From the NCBI GenBank assembly GCA_905235155.1, contig CAJOKJ010000017.1, positions 1 to 64,000 on the forward strand: a stretch of DNA of 64,000 nt. The letters run 5' to 3'. Under the pieces are notes generated by a model. The model searched no databases, was not told the DNA's origin, and saw only the letters and a program-made list of their open reading frames with translations. The position numbers and the translations under genes were made by a program. The stretch comes from Candidatus Gastranaerophilales bacterium (GTDB lineage Bacteria; Cyanobacteriota; Vampirovibrionia; Gastranaerophilales; Gastranaerophilaceae). Below, piece by piece: positions 30,054 to 38,395 of this stretch. Each line of letters opens with the position of its first letter. The stretch's first letter is position 1.

Positions 30054-30407
30054 TTATTTACCAACATTTAATGCTGTTTTCATCATATTAATTACGTTTG
30101 ACATACGACGTGTAGCCATTGTATAAATTAATGAATTTTGTTGCATTCCTATCAATTCATCAGCAACATTTACACCTTCGCCTGCATTTTGGTCAACAAT
30201 GCTTGTTACACCCATTTCTTTTGAAAGTTTAGTTTCCATTGGACCATTTGCATTACCCAAGCAAGCGGCAAAGTTTATATCTTGTCTTACATAATTTGGT
30301 GTATCTACGTTTGCGACATTTTCTGTTAATAACTTTTGTCTTTTTGCGACTAATCCCAATATTTGAGAAGATCTTGCAAAACTATCTACCGGATTGAATG
30401 ATACCAT
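30054..30407 (-). CDS. flgB: Flagellar basal-body rod protein FlgB
   Basis: Proximal-rod subunit, 117 residues. Landmarks are the N-terminal ILGLVAKRQKLLTENVANVD then TPNYVRQDINF, and the C-terminus ADELIGMQQNSLIYTMATRR. The SD GCGAGGTAAT resembles those of the other three rod genes in the operon. It lies about 100 nt upstream of flgC, a loose spacing for an operon. Confidence 0.92.
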   Translation of the reverse strand: MVSFNPVDSFARSSQILGLVAKRQKLLTENVANVDTPNYVRQDINFAACLGNANGPMETKLSKEMGVTSIVDQNAGEGVNVADELIGMQQNSLIYTMATRRMSNVINMMKTALNVGK

Positions 30408-30453
30408 TTTTATTACCTCGCTTTGTTGAATTACTTACTAACTTTTATTTAAA

Positions 30454-31176
30454 TTAAGATTCTCTAATGTTAATTGATTTGTTATACATATCATCTGTTA
30501 CTTTCAAAACACTCATACTTGCCAGCATAGAAGCATTTAATCTTAACATATCGTTTACTGATGTATAAATATTTGTGTTTGAATTTTCTAAATAATGTTG
30601 TTTTATGTAGTTATGATTTTTAACTAACTTTGGTTCACCGGATTCATCAGTTTGCCAAACTCTATTACCTTGAGTATCTTGCTGCAATCCTTCACAACAG
30701 TCAAATTGCACTAAAGGAATTGTACCTAAGCATTTACCTTTATTATCCGTTACTGAATCATAAGCAAAAACTTTACCGTCTTCTTTAATTTGGAATTTGT
30801 ATAAATTTGCAGGAAGCTTAATACCTGCACCAACAATCCAGTTATCATTAGTTACAAGATATCCGCCTTTACCTCTTTTGAAAGAACCATCACGGGTATA
30901 TGCAACTTCACCGTTAGGAGAAACAATAGGAATAAAACCTTCACCGTCAATAGCAACATCATAAGGATTGCTTGTAACTTTCATAGAACCTTTTTGATAA
31001 TCAGTTCTTACAGAACCTGAAACATAACCATCGTCAGATAAAACTTGTTCAAAACGAACTGCTTTATATCCGTTTGTACTGTAATTTGCAAAATTATTAC
31101 CTACATAGCCTAATCTTTCAAACATACTGCTTGCGTTATTAATATTTTTTCTGATTATACCTTGAATGTTATACAT
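30454..31176 (-). CDS. FlgF/FlgG-family flagellar rod protein (second copy)
   Basis: The 240-residue rod-type protein has the N-terminal helix with RLGYVGNNFANYSTNGYKAV, the conserved hook/rod beta segment NPYDVAIDGEGF then YTRDGSFKRGKGGYLVT, and a C-terminal helix (YTSVNDMLRLNASMLASMSV). It is shorter than FlgG (about 262) and its C-terminal motif is atypical (no QRAYE). It could be FlgF or a lineage-specific distal-rod paralog. It lies 30 nt after the partner gene in the same operon. Confidence 0.85.
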   Translation of the reverse strand: MYNIQGIIRKNINNASSMFERLGYVGNNFANYSTNGYKAVRFEQVLSDDGYVSGSVRTDYQKGSMKVTSNPYDVAIDGEGFIPIVSPNGEVAYTRDGSFKRGKGGYLVTNDNWIVGAGIKLPANLYKFQIKEDGKVFAYDSVTDNKGKCLGTIPLVQFDCCEGLQQDTQGNRVWQTDESGEPKLVKNHNYIKQHYLENSNTNIYTSVNDMLRLNASMLASMSVLKVTDDMYNKSINIRES

Positions 31177-31206
31177 AATTGTTACCCTCGCTGATTAAAT
31201 TTTAAA

Positions 31207-31905
31207 CTAGCCTGCTTGACCTAATTGGCTTATAGCTTTTTGAAGATTTGAGTTTTCTATTAAAAACATTTGCCTGTTTGCTTCAAAAGTTCTTTTTATT
31301 GGCATTAAACTCATAAATTCGTTTTGGAGTGCTACGTTTGAATATTCACTGTATCCTTGTTGAACTTGCGGATTAACAATTCCAACACCGTTTGAATCAA
31401 CAATTCCAAGATTTGCAATATGTTTCAATTTCTTTTCTTTTCTATCTAAAATGCTAATAGCACCTCTTGTATTAACAACAACATCTTTTGGACTTTCAGG
31501 TAAAATGTTAAACTTGATAGGAACACCTGTATTAGATAAAACTTTGTTACCCTGTAAATCTAAACAATTTCCGTCAACATCAATTTTGAAACGTCCGTCA
31601 CGTGTCATTCTAATGCCTTCAGGTGTTTGAATTTGAAAATAACCTTTAGAAGCCATAGCCAAATCCATTGGGTTATCTGTACGGCTAATTCTACCAACAG
31701 TATCATCAATAACAGTAGATAAACCGTCAACACCAAGAAATTCGGTAAAAGAAGAAACAACAGATTCTCTGCGTTGATAACCGACTTTGTCAAAACCGTT
31801 AACGTTATCGCTGACATTTGCCATTAAAGCAGTTTGAACTTGCATAGCACGAATTGCTGTTTTCAAACCATTTTCATTTAATTGTACTCCGCCATTAATT
31901 CTCAT
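31207..31905 (-). CDS. FlgF/FlgG-family flagellar rod protein (first copy)
   Basis: The 232 residues include the N-terminal rod helix (RAMQVQTALMANVSDNVNGF then KVGYQRRE), NPMDLAMASKGYFQIQTPEG, TRDGRFKIDVDGNCLDLQGN and the C-terminal helix (NEFMSLMPIKRTFEANRQMF). The last is closer to FlgG (MV.MI..QRAYE.N...I) than in the neighbouring copy. It is the first gene of the minus-strand rod operon; SD GCGAGGCGG is present. Which of the two is FlgF and which FlgG cannot be settled here. Confidence 0.87.
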   Translation of the reverse strand: MRINGGVQLNENGLKTAIRAMQVQTALMANVSDNVNGFDKVGYQRRESVVSSFTEFLGVDGLSTVIDDTVGRISRTDNPMDLAMASKGYFQIQTPEGIRMTRDGRFKIDVDGNCLDLQGNKVLSNTGVPIKFNILPESPKDVVVNTRGAISILDRKEKKLKHIANLGIVDSNGVGIVNPQVQQGYSEYSNVALQNEFMSLMPIKRTFEANRQMFLIENSNLQKAISQLGQAG

Positions 31906-31930
31906 AATTACCGCCTCGCTTCTCTTATTC

Positions 31931-32037
31931 TCATGTATTTAATCGGAAAATTCAAGTCAAAATAGAGTAAATCGTAAAAATCTCATCTGAATAGTGGACT
32001 TTTGTCATGTATTTAATGATGAAAAATAAAAAGTCAA
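31931..32037 (-). promoter_or_regulatory. Duplicated promoter-like box upstream of the flagellar rod operon
   Basis: On the minus strand TTGACTT is followed after a short gap by TAAATACATGA twice: plus-strand positions 31931-31960 and 32005-32037. The gaps are 12 and 15 nt. The repeat suggests tandem promoters or a twin binding site for a flagellar regulator. Confidence 0.5.
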
Positions 32038-32046
32038 AATTTTTGC

Positions 32047-32075
32047 TTGACATATTTTTATTTCCTTATTAGAAT
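32047..32075 (+). promoter_or_regulatory. Promoter of the tRNA cluster
   Basis: TTGACA at 32047-32052, 17-nt spacer, TAGAAT at 32070-32075, 20 nt before the first tRNA. Confidence 0.8.
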
Positions 32076-32094
32076 AGATATTGTCAACTGACTT

Positions 32095-32166
32095 GCCGGC
32101 ATAGCTCAACGGTAGAGCAACGGTTTTGTAAACCGTAGGTTGTAGGTTCGATTCCTATTGCCGGCT
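32095..32166 (+). tRNA. tRNA-Thr (TGT)
   Basis: Acceptor GCCGGCA/TGCCGGC, D-stem GCTC/GAGC, anticodon loop TTTTGTAA with anticodon TGT, T-arm GTAGGTTCGATTCCTAT. No encoded CCA. Confidence 0.96.
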
Positions 32167-32213
32167 TGTTTGTTGAATAAGCCTTTAAGGTTGGAACAAA
32201 ACTCTGTAAACAA

Positions 32214-32285
32214 GCCTTTGTGGCGCAGGGGTAGCGCACTCCCTTGGTAAGGGAGAGGCCACGAGTTCAAATCTCGTCAAAGGCA
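32214..32285 (+). tRNA. tRNA-Thr (GGT)
   Basis: Acceptor GCCTTTG/CAAAGGC, D-stem GCGC/GCGC, anticodon stem CTCCC/GGGAG with loop TTGGTAA (anticodon GGT), T-arm ACGAGTTCAAATCTCGT. No encoded CCA. Confidence 0.96.
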
Positions 32286-32304
32286 ATTTTAACGGCAAAG
32301 ACAT

Positions 32305-32387
32305 GGGTCGGTGGCCGAGTGGCTAAAGGCAACAGACTGTAAATCTGTCGACGCGAGTCTACGGTGGTTCGAATCCACCCCTGCCCA
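32305..32387 (+). tRNA. tRNA-Tyr (GTA)
   Basis: Class II tRNA with a long variable arm. Acceptor GGGTCGG/CCTGCCC (one mismatch), anticodon stem ACAGA/TCTGT with loop CTGTAAA (anticodon GTA), variable arm CGACGCGAGTCTACG, T-arm GTGGTTCGAATCCAC. Confidence 0.95.
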
Positions 32388-32392
32388 TTTTT

Positions 32393-32426
32393 AAAAAAGG
32401 TAGTTACATTTGTAATTACCTTTTTT
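32393..32426 (+). terminator. Terminator of the tRNA cluster
   Basis: AAAAAAGGTAGTTAC / GTAATTACCTTTTTT hairpin directly after tRNA-Tyr. Confidence 0.9.
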
Positions 32427-32452
32427 GTGTTATACAGAATGATTTGTATAGG

Positions 32453-32465
32453 TTTTCAGGACAGT
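32453..32465. repeat. 13-bp direct repeat, left edge of the accessory island
   Basis: TTTTCAGGACAGT, about 65 bp after tRNA-Tyr. The identical 13-mer is at 43092-43104. The segment between is rich in orphan, broken and defence genes, so the pair may be attachment-site remnants. Confidence 0.4.
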
Positions 32466-32593
32466 TGTGATGGGAGTTTTTAGGCGAAGTTGCCTAAATT
32501 TAGGGCGAATGAGGCAGATTTGTAGTGTAGAGATTTGCCGGACTATTCTTGCACTTTTGTCCCAAATTTTGCACTATTTTGCACTAATAACTT

Positions 32594-32619
32594 GTCACCC
32601 TGAACTTGTTTCAGGGTCT
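32594..32619. repeat. Dispersed palindrome (CACCCTGAAC...TTTCAGGGT)
   Basis: ACCCTGAAA-type hairpin CACCCTGAAC-TTG-TTTCAGGGT, a short extragenic palindrome in the otherwise empty 32427-32697 gap. Confidence 0.5.
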
Positions 32620-32697
32620 ATTAAGCATGGAATTTGAACATTTACCTCGTGCAATTTTGTGCATTAAAGTGCAAAAATAATTTATCTTCCATTCTGA

Positions 32698-33273
32698 TAT
32701 AGCGGTATTAGAAGATTAGTAAATAAATTTGATAATCGCAATTTATATGAAACTTATTATGATGATTATATAAAAGATAATAAAAAACAGAAATTAAAGT
32801 TATACATAGATGATGACTATGGTTATGTGGAAGAAATACCAAAAAATCTTGCTTGTGAGGTTAGGAATAGTGCTGTTTATTTCTTAAATAAACCTCAAAA
32901 TTCACAAATCGAATTTTTTGAATTTGTAAGGGGCGGTTATTCTTATCCTACACAGATTTATAAATATAATCATTATAAAGCTAAGTACCAGCTTTATTAT
33001 TCAGAACTTGAAGCATATGGGTTTCCTGAAGTATTACCGAGTAATAAAAAATTATTAGATGATTATAAATCTTTTGAAACAAGAATACTATCAATAATTA
33101 AAAATTGGAGGTATGTAGATTACAGGGTAAATATGAATGTAATGGATGGTGAATGGTGGAAATTTAAAATAAAATTTACAACAGGGAAAATATATACAAT
33201 GAGGGGGTATAACAATTTCCCTGAAAATTATCAAAAATTAATAAAGTATTTAGATAAAAAAATAAAAAGTTAA
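32698..33273 (+). pseudogene. 5'-truncated gene of unknown function
   Basis: The frame is open from a TGA at 32695 to 33273 but has no usable start codon near its upstream end (SGIRRLVNKFDNRNLYETYY ...); an internal GTG at 32827 gives 148 residues and has no SD. The protein is Tyr/Lys/Asn-rich and soluble. It ends with GEWWKFKIKFTTGKIYTMRG then YNNFPENYQKLIKYL, a pattern seen in small immunity-type proteins, but I do not assign a family. It probably lost its 5' end during island rearrangement. Confidence 0.5.
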
Positions 33274-33300
33274 TATTACAAATTATATGTATCAAATAAA

Positions 33301-33525
33301 ATGGAGCAAATGGTTTTGCTAAGTGATTTTTATAAGAAGAATAAAGATGATGTTATTTGGTGGACTGATAATTTAGATTCGGTCGGTGAGTTTTTATTTA
33401 GTTTTGAAAAGAAAAAAATATTTAATTTATTTAGAGATTATCCTAACAATTTAACAAAAGAACAGATCAAAATTTTTGAAAAAGAAAATCCCTATTGGAA
33501 AGATTTTTTTGCATACAGAAAATAA
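33301..33525 (+). CDS. Small soluble protein, possible immunity-type orphan
   Basis: The 74 residues are acidic/aromatic: DFYKKNKDDVIWWTDNLDSV, FSFEKKKIFNLFRDYPNNLT, FEKENPYWKDFFAYRK. This compact Trp-rich pattern recurs in small proteins found beside polymorphic-toxin immunity genes; that is a weak family impression, not a match. No SD is visible. It follows the truncated gene by 28 nt, and no toxin gene is nearby. Confidence 0.5.
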   Translation: MEQMVLLSDFYKKNKDDVIWWTDNLDSVGEFLFSFEKKKIFNLFRDYPNNLTKEQIKIFEKENPYWKDFFAYRK

Positions 33526-33556
33526 TCTTATAATAGTACAGTTACAAAATTATGGA

Positions 33557-33658
33557 GGCAAGGTTAGTTAATGGATTGTCGCCATTCAATCATTGAGGGA
33601 TTCTTAAGAATTGCCCACCGCCCAGCTAGCATTTCTAGGCTACATTAATTAACCTGCC
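33557..33658. other. Compact 102-bp structured element bounded by complementary ends
   Basis: GGCAAGGTTAGTTAATG at the left pairs with CATTAATTAACCTGCC at the right (one mismatch and one bulge). The interior adds GATTG/CAATC, ATTCTTAAGAAT and CTAG...CTAG foldbacks and is more GC-rich than its flanks. There is no ORF. It could be a small structured RNA or the end of a lost element. Confidence 0.5.
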
Positions 33659-33666
33659 ATTTTAGA

Positions 33667-34224
33667 CTATTTTTCGAAATACTTAAGTTCCTGTTTGATT
33701 TTAACTTTTTTATCCGTTGTTTGTCCTTTGTTACCTTGCCAATGACCTATAAGTTTACCGTCGTTGTCATATATAAAGCTTTCATATCCGGTGTTAAACT
33801 CTACGCTCATTAAATGACCGTAATTATCGTATTTTATAAATCTTTGAGGATATGGTTTGTTTCGTTCGCTTAAATCTATTATAGCAAACAGCTTGTATTT
33901 CCCATTTCTCTTTTCATATAAGTATTCGATATCGGGTTCATCTTCATAACATACGTGATATGCACTATAAGGAATTAAACCAAATATCAGGGCATTACTT
34001 TTCCCTGCAAATTTAACATTATTAGTAACACCTAAATTAAACCAATAACGGTTATCTCTTGGCAAGTATATAAAATTTGGATTTATTTTTTTAACACCTT
34101 CAAACGATTCAACCCTTGCAGTTTCTTCCGTATATGTTATACCGCATTCAAGGGTTGTACCAAAGGCTGTTATTTGTATAAAACAAATAAATAAAAAAAC
34201 AAAAAAAGTTTTTACAATATTCAT
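33667..34224 (-). CDS. Secreted protein of unknown function with YD-repeat-like tail
   Basis: The start at 34224 gives an N-terminal signal peptide (NIVKTFFVFLFICFIQITAF, then G-TTLECG); an upstream ATG at 34272 would bury it. The 185 residues have two cysteines in the mature part and a C-terminal run KYDNYGHLMSVEF ... FIYDNDGKLIGHWQG, which looks like degenerate YD/RHS-type beta repeats. It is probably periplasmic or lipoprotein-like (no clear lipobox). The gene stands alone on the minus strand at the left part of the island. Confidence 0.6.
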   Translation of the reverse strand: MNIVKTFFVFLFICFIQITAFGTTLECGITYTEETARVESFEGVKKINPNFIYLPRDNRYWFNLGVTNNVKFAGKSNALIFGLIPYSAYHVCYEDEPDIEYLYEKRNGKYKLFAIIDLSERNKPYPQRFIKYDNYGHLMSVEFNTGYESFIYDNDGKLIGHWQGNKGQTTDKKVKIKQELKYFEK

Positions 34225-34458
34225 TTTCTTTATAAGTACAATATAAAACATTGATGCGTCAGAAAAGGACATAATCTTAAAATATATTTAGAACACTTTA
34301 AACAAACTTCCGAAATCAAAATCCCGATAAAGATTTTAAACCTGTTTTATACTCGTTCAAATGCTGTTAAAGATAATTTTTATTATGTCCATTTTTGACG
34401 CATATTCAATTTAAACTACTAGTATGAATAATATAATCTTAAAAGTCTTAATTGTCGT

Positions 34459-35355
34459 ATGCGTTATGTTTATAGCATAACAGAGGAATTAAAACAAGCA
34501 AAATTATTTTTAACAAGTATCAGCCAGATTGATAACGTTGCGAATCTAAAAAATGCAGTAGAAAACGTAATTTCAATAAATTCACAAAGTAAAAATATTT
34601 TAAATAATATAAAAACAGAAGTATTAAATTCTGCTAAATTGTTGCAGAAAACATTAAATGAAGTTTTAACAGAAGAAGATTCTGATACATTGAGTATTAA
34701 ATTACCGCCAAACTATTCTTCGATAAAAGATTTCAAAAATTTCTTTGACGAATTGGAAATTATTTGTATGCCTTTTAAGTATATAAATGAGGAAGTACAA
34801 ATAACTTGTTTTGATGTCGGTTCGGAATGGATTGGTTTGAAATTAATTAGCAATAGTATAGGATTATTTCTTTCTCTTGCTGATAAGTCTGCAAACCTAT
34901 TTAATCATGTTTTAGAATGCCAAAAAACAATAGAAGAATTAGAAAAAGTAAAACTTGATAAATCCGAATCAAAAATAAAGATAATAAATCAAACAATAGA
35001 TCTTTTAAAAAAAGATAAAGAAAAAGAAAGAGAAGAATACATAGACAAATTAATAGAAGAGGCTATTGCTGAAAGTAAAATAGTATTGAAAAAAGATATT
35101 AATAATAATGAGTTCAAAAATCACTTAAGAAAATCTATGGAAAAGCTTGGAAGTTTGATAATAAGAGGCTTGGATATAGTTCCAGCACTTAAAGCAAAAC
35201 CAGAAATTAAACAATTATCATTGAAAGCAACTGCAAATATTGAAGAAAAACGAAAGTTAATTATAGGCATAGATAATTTAAAATATTTAACAATTTTAGA
35301 TACAGACGTAAAAAGTAAAGATATTCCTGCTGATACAGTAGAATTACCTGAATGA
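34459..35355 (+). CDS. Hypothetical soluble helical protein
   Basis: The 298 residues are Lys/Glu/Ile-rich with no signal peptide. A coiled-coil stretch runs at about 150-205 (QKTIEELEKVKLDKSESKIK then IDLLKKDKEKEREEYIDKLI). An N-terminal segment (about 95-130) contains CFDVGSEWIGLKLISNSIG. I recognise no domain. There is no SD at the ATG. Coiled-coil proteins of this kind occur in phage and mobile islands, but no function is claimed. Confidence 0.55.
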   Translation: MRYVYSITEELKQAKLFLTSISQIDNVANLKNAVENVISINSQSKNILNNIKTEVLNSAKLLQKTLNEVLTEEDSDTLSIKLPPNYSSIKDFKNFFDELEIICMPFKYINEEVQITCFDVGSEWIGLKLISNSIGLFLSLADKSANLFNHVLECQKTIEELEKVKLDKSESKIKIINQTIDLLKKDKEKEREEYIDKLIEEAIAESKIVLKKDINNNEFKNHLRKSMEKLGSLIIRGLDIVPALKAKPEIKQLSLKATANIEEKRKLIIGIDNLKYLTILDTDVKSKDIPADTVELPE

Positions 35356-35358
35356 TAA

Positions 35359-35586
35359 TCATATTGTATCAATATACCAGTTACTATTTCCAAAATGGTT
35401 AAAGTTCCATTGTAAGTCAAAGTAAAAATCTGATTCTGAAATTTTGTTGGCTTTAAAATATGGCTTTGCGCTTTCAGTTTTAATATAACTTTCAAGAGCT
35501 GTTTGGATATCTTGTGCAAATCTTGTTTTAAATTCAGTATACGATATGTTTATGCGTTCTCGGGTTCTTTTATTTTTCAAAATCAT
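35359..35586 (-). CDS. Small hypothetical protein, coupled to upstream gene
   Basis: The ATG at 35586 lies within the last codons of the upstream gene (17-nt overlap), giving 75 residues: ILKNKRTRERINISYTEFKT then RFAQDIQTALESYIK. Basic N-terminus, Trp/Asn-rich C-terminus. An earlier in-frame start would overlap the neighbour much further. Looks like a small plasmid or phage accessory protein. Confidence 0.5.
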   Translation of the reverse strand: MILKNKRTRERINISYTEFKTRFAQDIQTALESYIKTESAKPYFKANKISESDFYFDLQWNFNHFGNSNWYIDTI

Positions 35587-35770
35587 CTTCAAAACCTCTG
35601 ATGTTGTCAAGTTCAATATTGTATCGTTTGCCGGCTTTATCAACGCATGTTGCAAAATCGACGGTTTTATCAGCATACTTGTTTTCCCATAGACAAATTA
35701 GCAAGCCGATTTCTTGTGTTTTTAAATTTAAAATCTTTGTCCCATAAAGCTTATAATCTTTATTAACCAT
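35570..35770 (-). CDS. Small hypothetical protein
   Basis: 66 residues from the ATG at 35770, which has AAGGAG 7 nt upstream; an earlier in-frame start lacks one. Sequence begins VNKDYKLYGTKILNLKTQEI and ends IRGFEDDFEK. No recognised domain. It forms a two-gene unit with the next gene. Confidence 0.55.
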   Translation of the reverse strand: MVNKDYKLYGTKILNLKTQEIGLLICLWENKYADKTVDFATCVDKAGKRYNIELDNIRGFEDDFEK

Positions 35771-35910
35771 ATTATGCTCCTTTTGGTTACACACATTAAT
35801 CGATTACATTTTGGAAAAATTCAAGTGTAATACCTGTTTTTTGTATCATTTAGACATATTTATGTTGTAAATACCGATTTAACAGCTCTTAAACGACACT
35901 TAAACGCACC

Positions 35911-36131
35911 TTAAAAATCAACATCTTTTTCGTGGTCGATAAAAAATGCATTTAAGACATCCGCATCGTTGCGTAGGTGCTTTAAACCGGCGAAAGATTA
36001 TAGCACTCTTCAATCTCCGACTGATTTGCAACAAAATAATCAATAACAACAGCGGTGTTATAAATATTCTCCGACCACTTGCTCAATTGCTTAAACTCTT
36101 TTGGTGTGATGTTAAATCCAAATTTTTCCAT
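35911..36131 (-). pseudogene. Frameshifted small accessory gene
   Basis: From the ATG at 36131, with the strong SD AGGAGG, the frame gives EKFGFNITPKEFKQLSKWSE ... CYNLSPV and stops at 35982 (49 residues). The next frame continues LKHLRNDADVLNAFFIDHEK-DVDF to a stop at 35911. Joined, they make a plausible protein of about 72 residues, so one small indel near 35985 has broken it. Confidence 0.6.
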
Positions 36132-36208
36132 ACTTTATACCTCCTCTGACATACAACATTAGCGTGAAAGAAAAATAAAAGCAGGAAAACTTTACAAAAC
36201 AACAAAAA

Positions 36209-37486
36209 TTATTTTAAATTATTCATATATCCATATAGTTTATTATTTAACGTTGCTAAAAAACTACAAAAATCATCTGATGTTAAATTTCTATTTGTAT
36301 AATACAATTCGTTATAAAAAATTTTTTCGGAATATGCTTCTATAGCATCACTAAAAGCATATTTTAATTCGTTATCAATATTTTTTATAAAATTAAAAAG
36401 ACCTATCTTTCTAAATAATAGATACTCGGGCTTTAATTCACAAAGGTCTTCGTTATTAGATAGCTTTTCAAGCTCCATTTCATTGTATTTTGATATTGCA
36501 GCTATAGTTTGTTTAATAGCACTACTCTCGTCAGCTTCATCAAATATGTGAACAGCATGCTTTATAAATTCAAAATAAAAACATAGTTCACTATAAGAAC
36601 CATTTACTGTTGCTTCTAGTTCTTCATTAGATAAATTTTCTATTGATAATTCATTCTTATCCCATGAATTAATGCTATCAGTCCAACCTTCAAGCGTATT
36701 TCGCCATTCAGTCCAATGCTTTGCTTCTTTGGCTAGAGGTATTACTTCTTTTTCTAAATCTTCCAATATTTTATCCTCTGACCAACCGTAATCCGTAAGG
36801 GCTTTTACATAGTTGTTCAAAATTATAGAACCCTTAGCGTTATCCCAATATCCAAATCTATTTCTGCAAATTCCTTTTATATATGCCAGTTTTTGCTTTA
36901 TAGGCGGTAAATTTTTATTTACTAAAACTCCACCAATTTTACTTAGGAACTCTTCTACACTATCTTGTTCTAATTTATCTTCATAATCATATTTTAAATA
37001 TTTTTCTGCCGCTATATTGATTGCATCTAATATTTCATCTTGCTTATATTTTTCAAAAAGCTTTAATATCTCTGTTTTAAAATGTTTTTTTAGCGTGTAT
37101 GGTTGAATTTTATCCTCAATATATTGTATAAATAAGTCGGATTCGTACTCATCAAGTTCATCTAAAGATTTTTTCCACTCAAACAACATTTCAAGTTGTT
37201 CTCTTTTTTCTTGTAAAAGTTCTAATTGCATGCGTTGTTTTTCAAGAGTTTCATTTACTGATAGCGGTATATCTCTTTTCCCCCTATTACAATCAATACA
37301 GCTTGTAACCAGATTTGTAATACTATTATCCCCACCTTTAGCAACAGGTTCAATATGGTCGACCTCTAATATTACATCTGGAGCTTTACGACCACAATAT
37401 ACACAAGTAAATTTATCCCTTTTAAAAACTTCAAACCGGACTTTTTTACTTAGAGATTCTCTTTTAGTTTTTTTAGTCTTAACCAT
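36209..37486 (-). CDS. HNH endonuclease-domain protein linked to the R-M operon
   Basis: The N-terminal 70 residues are a classic HNH nuclease: RFEVFKRDKFTCVYCGRKAP, then LEVDHIEPVAKGGDNSITNL, then CIDCNRGK, with paired CxxC zinc ligands and the DH catalytic core. The remaining 350 residues are helical and unrecognised (425 in total). It lies 43 nt downstream of the DpnII-type endonuclease on the same strand. It could be a second nuclease of the restriction locus or an independent defence nuclease. Confidence 0.8.
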   Translation of the reverse strand: MVKTKKTKRESLSKKVRFEVFKRDKFTCVYCGRKAPDVILEVDHIEPVAKGGDNSITNLVTSCIDCNRGKRDIPLSVNETLEKQRMQLELLQEKREQLEMLFEWKKSLDELDEYESDLFIQYIEDKIQPYTLKKHFKTEILKLFEKYKQDEILDAINIAAEKYLKYDYEDKLEQDSVEEFLSKIGGVLVNKNLPPIKQKLAYIKGICRNRFGYWDNAKGSIILNNYVKALTDYGWSEDKILEDLEKEVIPLAKEAKHWTEWRNTLEGWTDSINSWDKNELSIENLSNEELEATVNGSYSELCFYFEFIKHAVHIFDEADESSAIKQTIAAISKYNEMELEKLSNNEDLCELKPEYLLFRKIGLFNFIKNIDNELKYAFSDAIEAYSEKIFYNELYYTNRNLTSDDFCSFLATLNNKLYGYMNNLK

Positions 37487-37529
37487 AGGTAAATATTAGC
37501 ATAAAAAGTTATAGTAGACTATTTTGATA

Positions 37530-38387
37530 TTATTTTAGCTTTTTAAGAACATCATCTTCCAAGTCTTGAATATTATAAACAGTATCTAATACATCAAATG
37601 TTTCTTCAAGATTATGTCTTGCACTATTCCAACCACAACCGTCTGTAAACCAAATAAATGTTACACCATCTATTGTTGCTATTTCCTGTGCAAGAGTTTT
37701 ATAACTTCTTGCGGTTTCATTGAGTTTAGATCCGCCACTTGAATAAAAATTAGTTTCAATTACATAAATTTGCTTATCCGTTTTAATTACAAAATCAAAG
37801 CGTTTCTCCATTTTGCCTTGATTAGAAATTGCCGAAAGGTTTACACCCCATTTTTGTCCAATTTCATGGATATACATTTCTTTGAAATAGTTTTTATTCT
37901 TGATAAATCCTGCTTTTTGAATATAACTTTCGACGAGATTCTCCATTAAATGTCCGCCACGATTCTTTCTGCCATTAGAATCAAGACCGGTTTCAACACC
38001 AGTTGCATAATCAACCAAGTTGCTGACAATATGATTTTTTAGAAGGTCAAATAGCTTTGTTTTACGCATAAACATCTTATATTCTTCAATGCTATAATTG
38101 CATTTCTTGAAAGAAAAATTATACTCACCTTCCGCATCTGTAACAGAGATTTCTTTTGCTCTTACCGCCAATAATAAAGGAATGCATTTTAATGTTTCAG
38201 GATATTTTGTAATAACATTTTCAAAATCTTTTTCAATATTTTTAGAGCCAACTAAGGTGTTCAAAATATTTAACTCCACCTTAATACTATCAACATTACT
38301 GTTTACTTTATCAAAATCAACGTAGTAGCAGTAGTCAGAAATGCAAGGTCTAAATGTTGATAGCCATTCTTTAAAATTCCTTTTCAT
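37530..38387 (-). CDS. DpnII/MboI-type type II restriction endonuclease (GATC)
   Basis: The 285 residues match the DpnII endonuclease family: FKEWLSTFRPCISDYCYYVD, LLLAVRAKEI, DYATGVETGLDSNGRKNRGG with HLMENLVE, and the catalytic region KRFDFVIKTDKQIYVIETNF (D-x-ExN, PD-(D/E)xK-like). The family cuts GATC when unmethylated. The adjacent Dam-type methylase supports GATC specificity. It starts 8 nt after the 185-aa gene, and all genes of the locus are on the minus strand. Confidence 0.9.
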   Translation of the reverse strand: MKRNFKEWLSTFRPCISDYCYYVDFDKVNSNVDSIKVELNILNTLVGSKNIEKDFENVITKYPETLKCIPLLLAVRAKEISVTDAEGEYNFSFKKCNYSIEEYKMFMRKTKLFDLLKNHIVSNLVDYATGVETGLDSNGRKNRGGHLMENLVESYIQKAGFIKNKNYFKEMYIHEIGQKWGVNLSAISNQGKMEKRFDFVIKTDKQIYVIETNFYSSGGSKLNETARSYKTLAQEIATIDGVTFIWFTDGCGWNSARHNLEETFDVLDTVYNIQDLEDDVLKKLK

Positions 38388-38395
38388 AAATTATC

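Noticed and set aside
33557-33658. Integron attC site
   Set aside because: The complementary ends have GTTA...TAAC in the wrong order for the R'' and R' cores, and no integrase is present.
35946-36149. Plus-strand 67-aa coding region
   Set aside because: It lacks an SD and lies opposite the minus-strand small gene that has a strong one and plausible composition.
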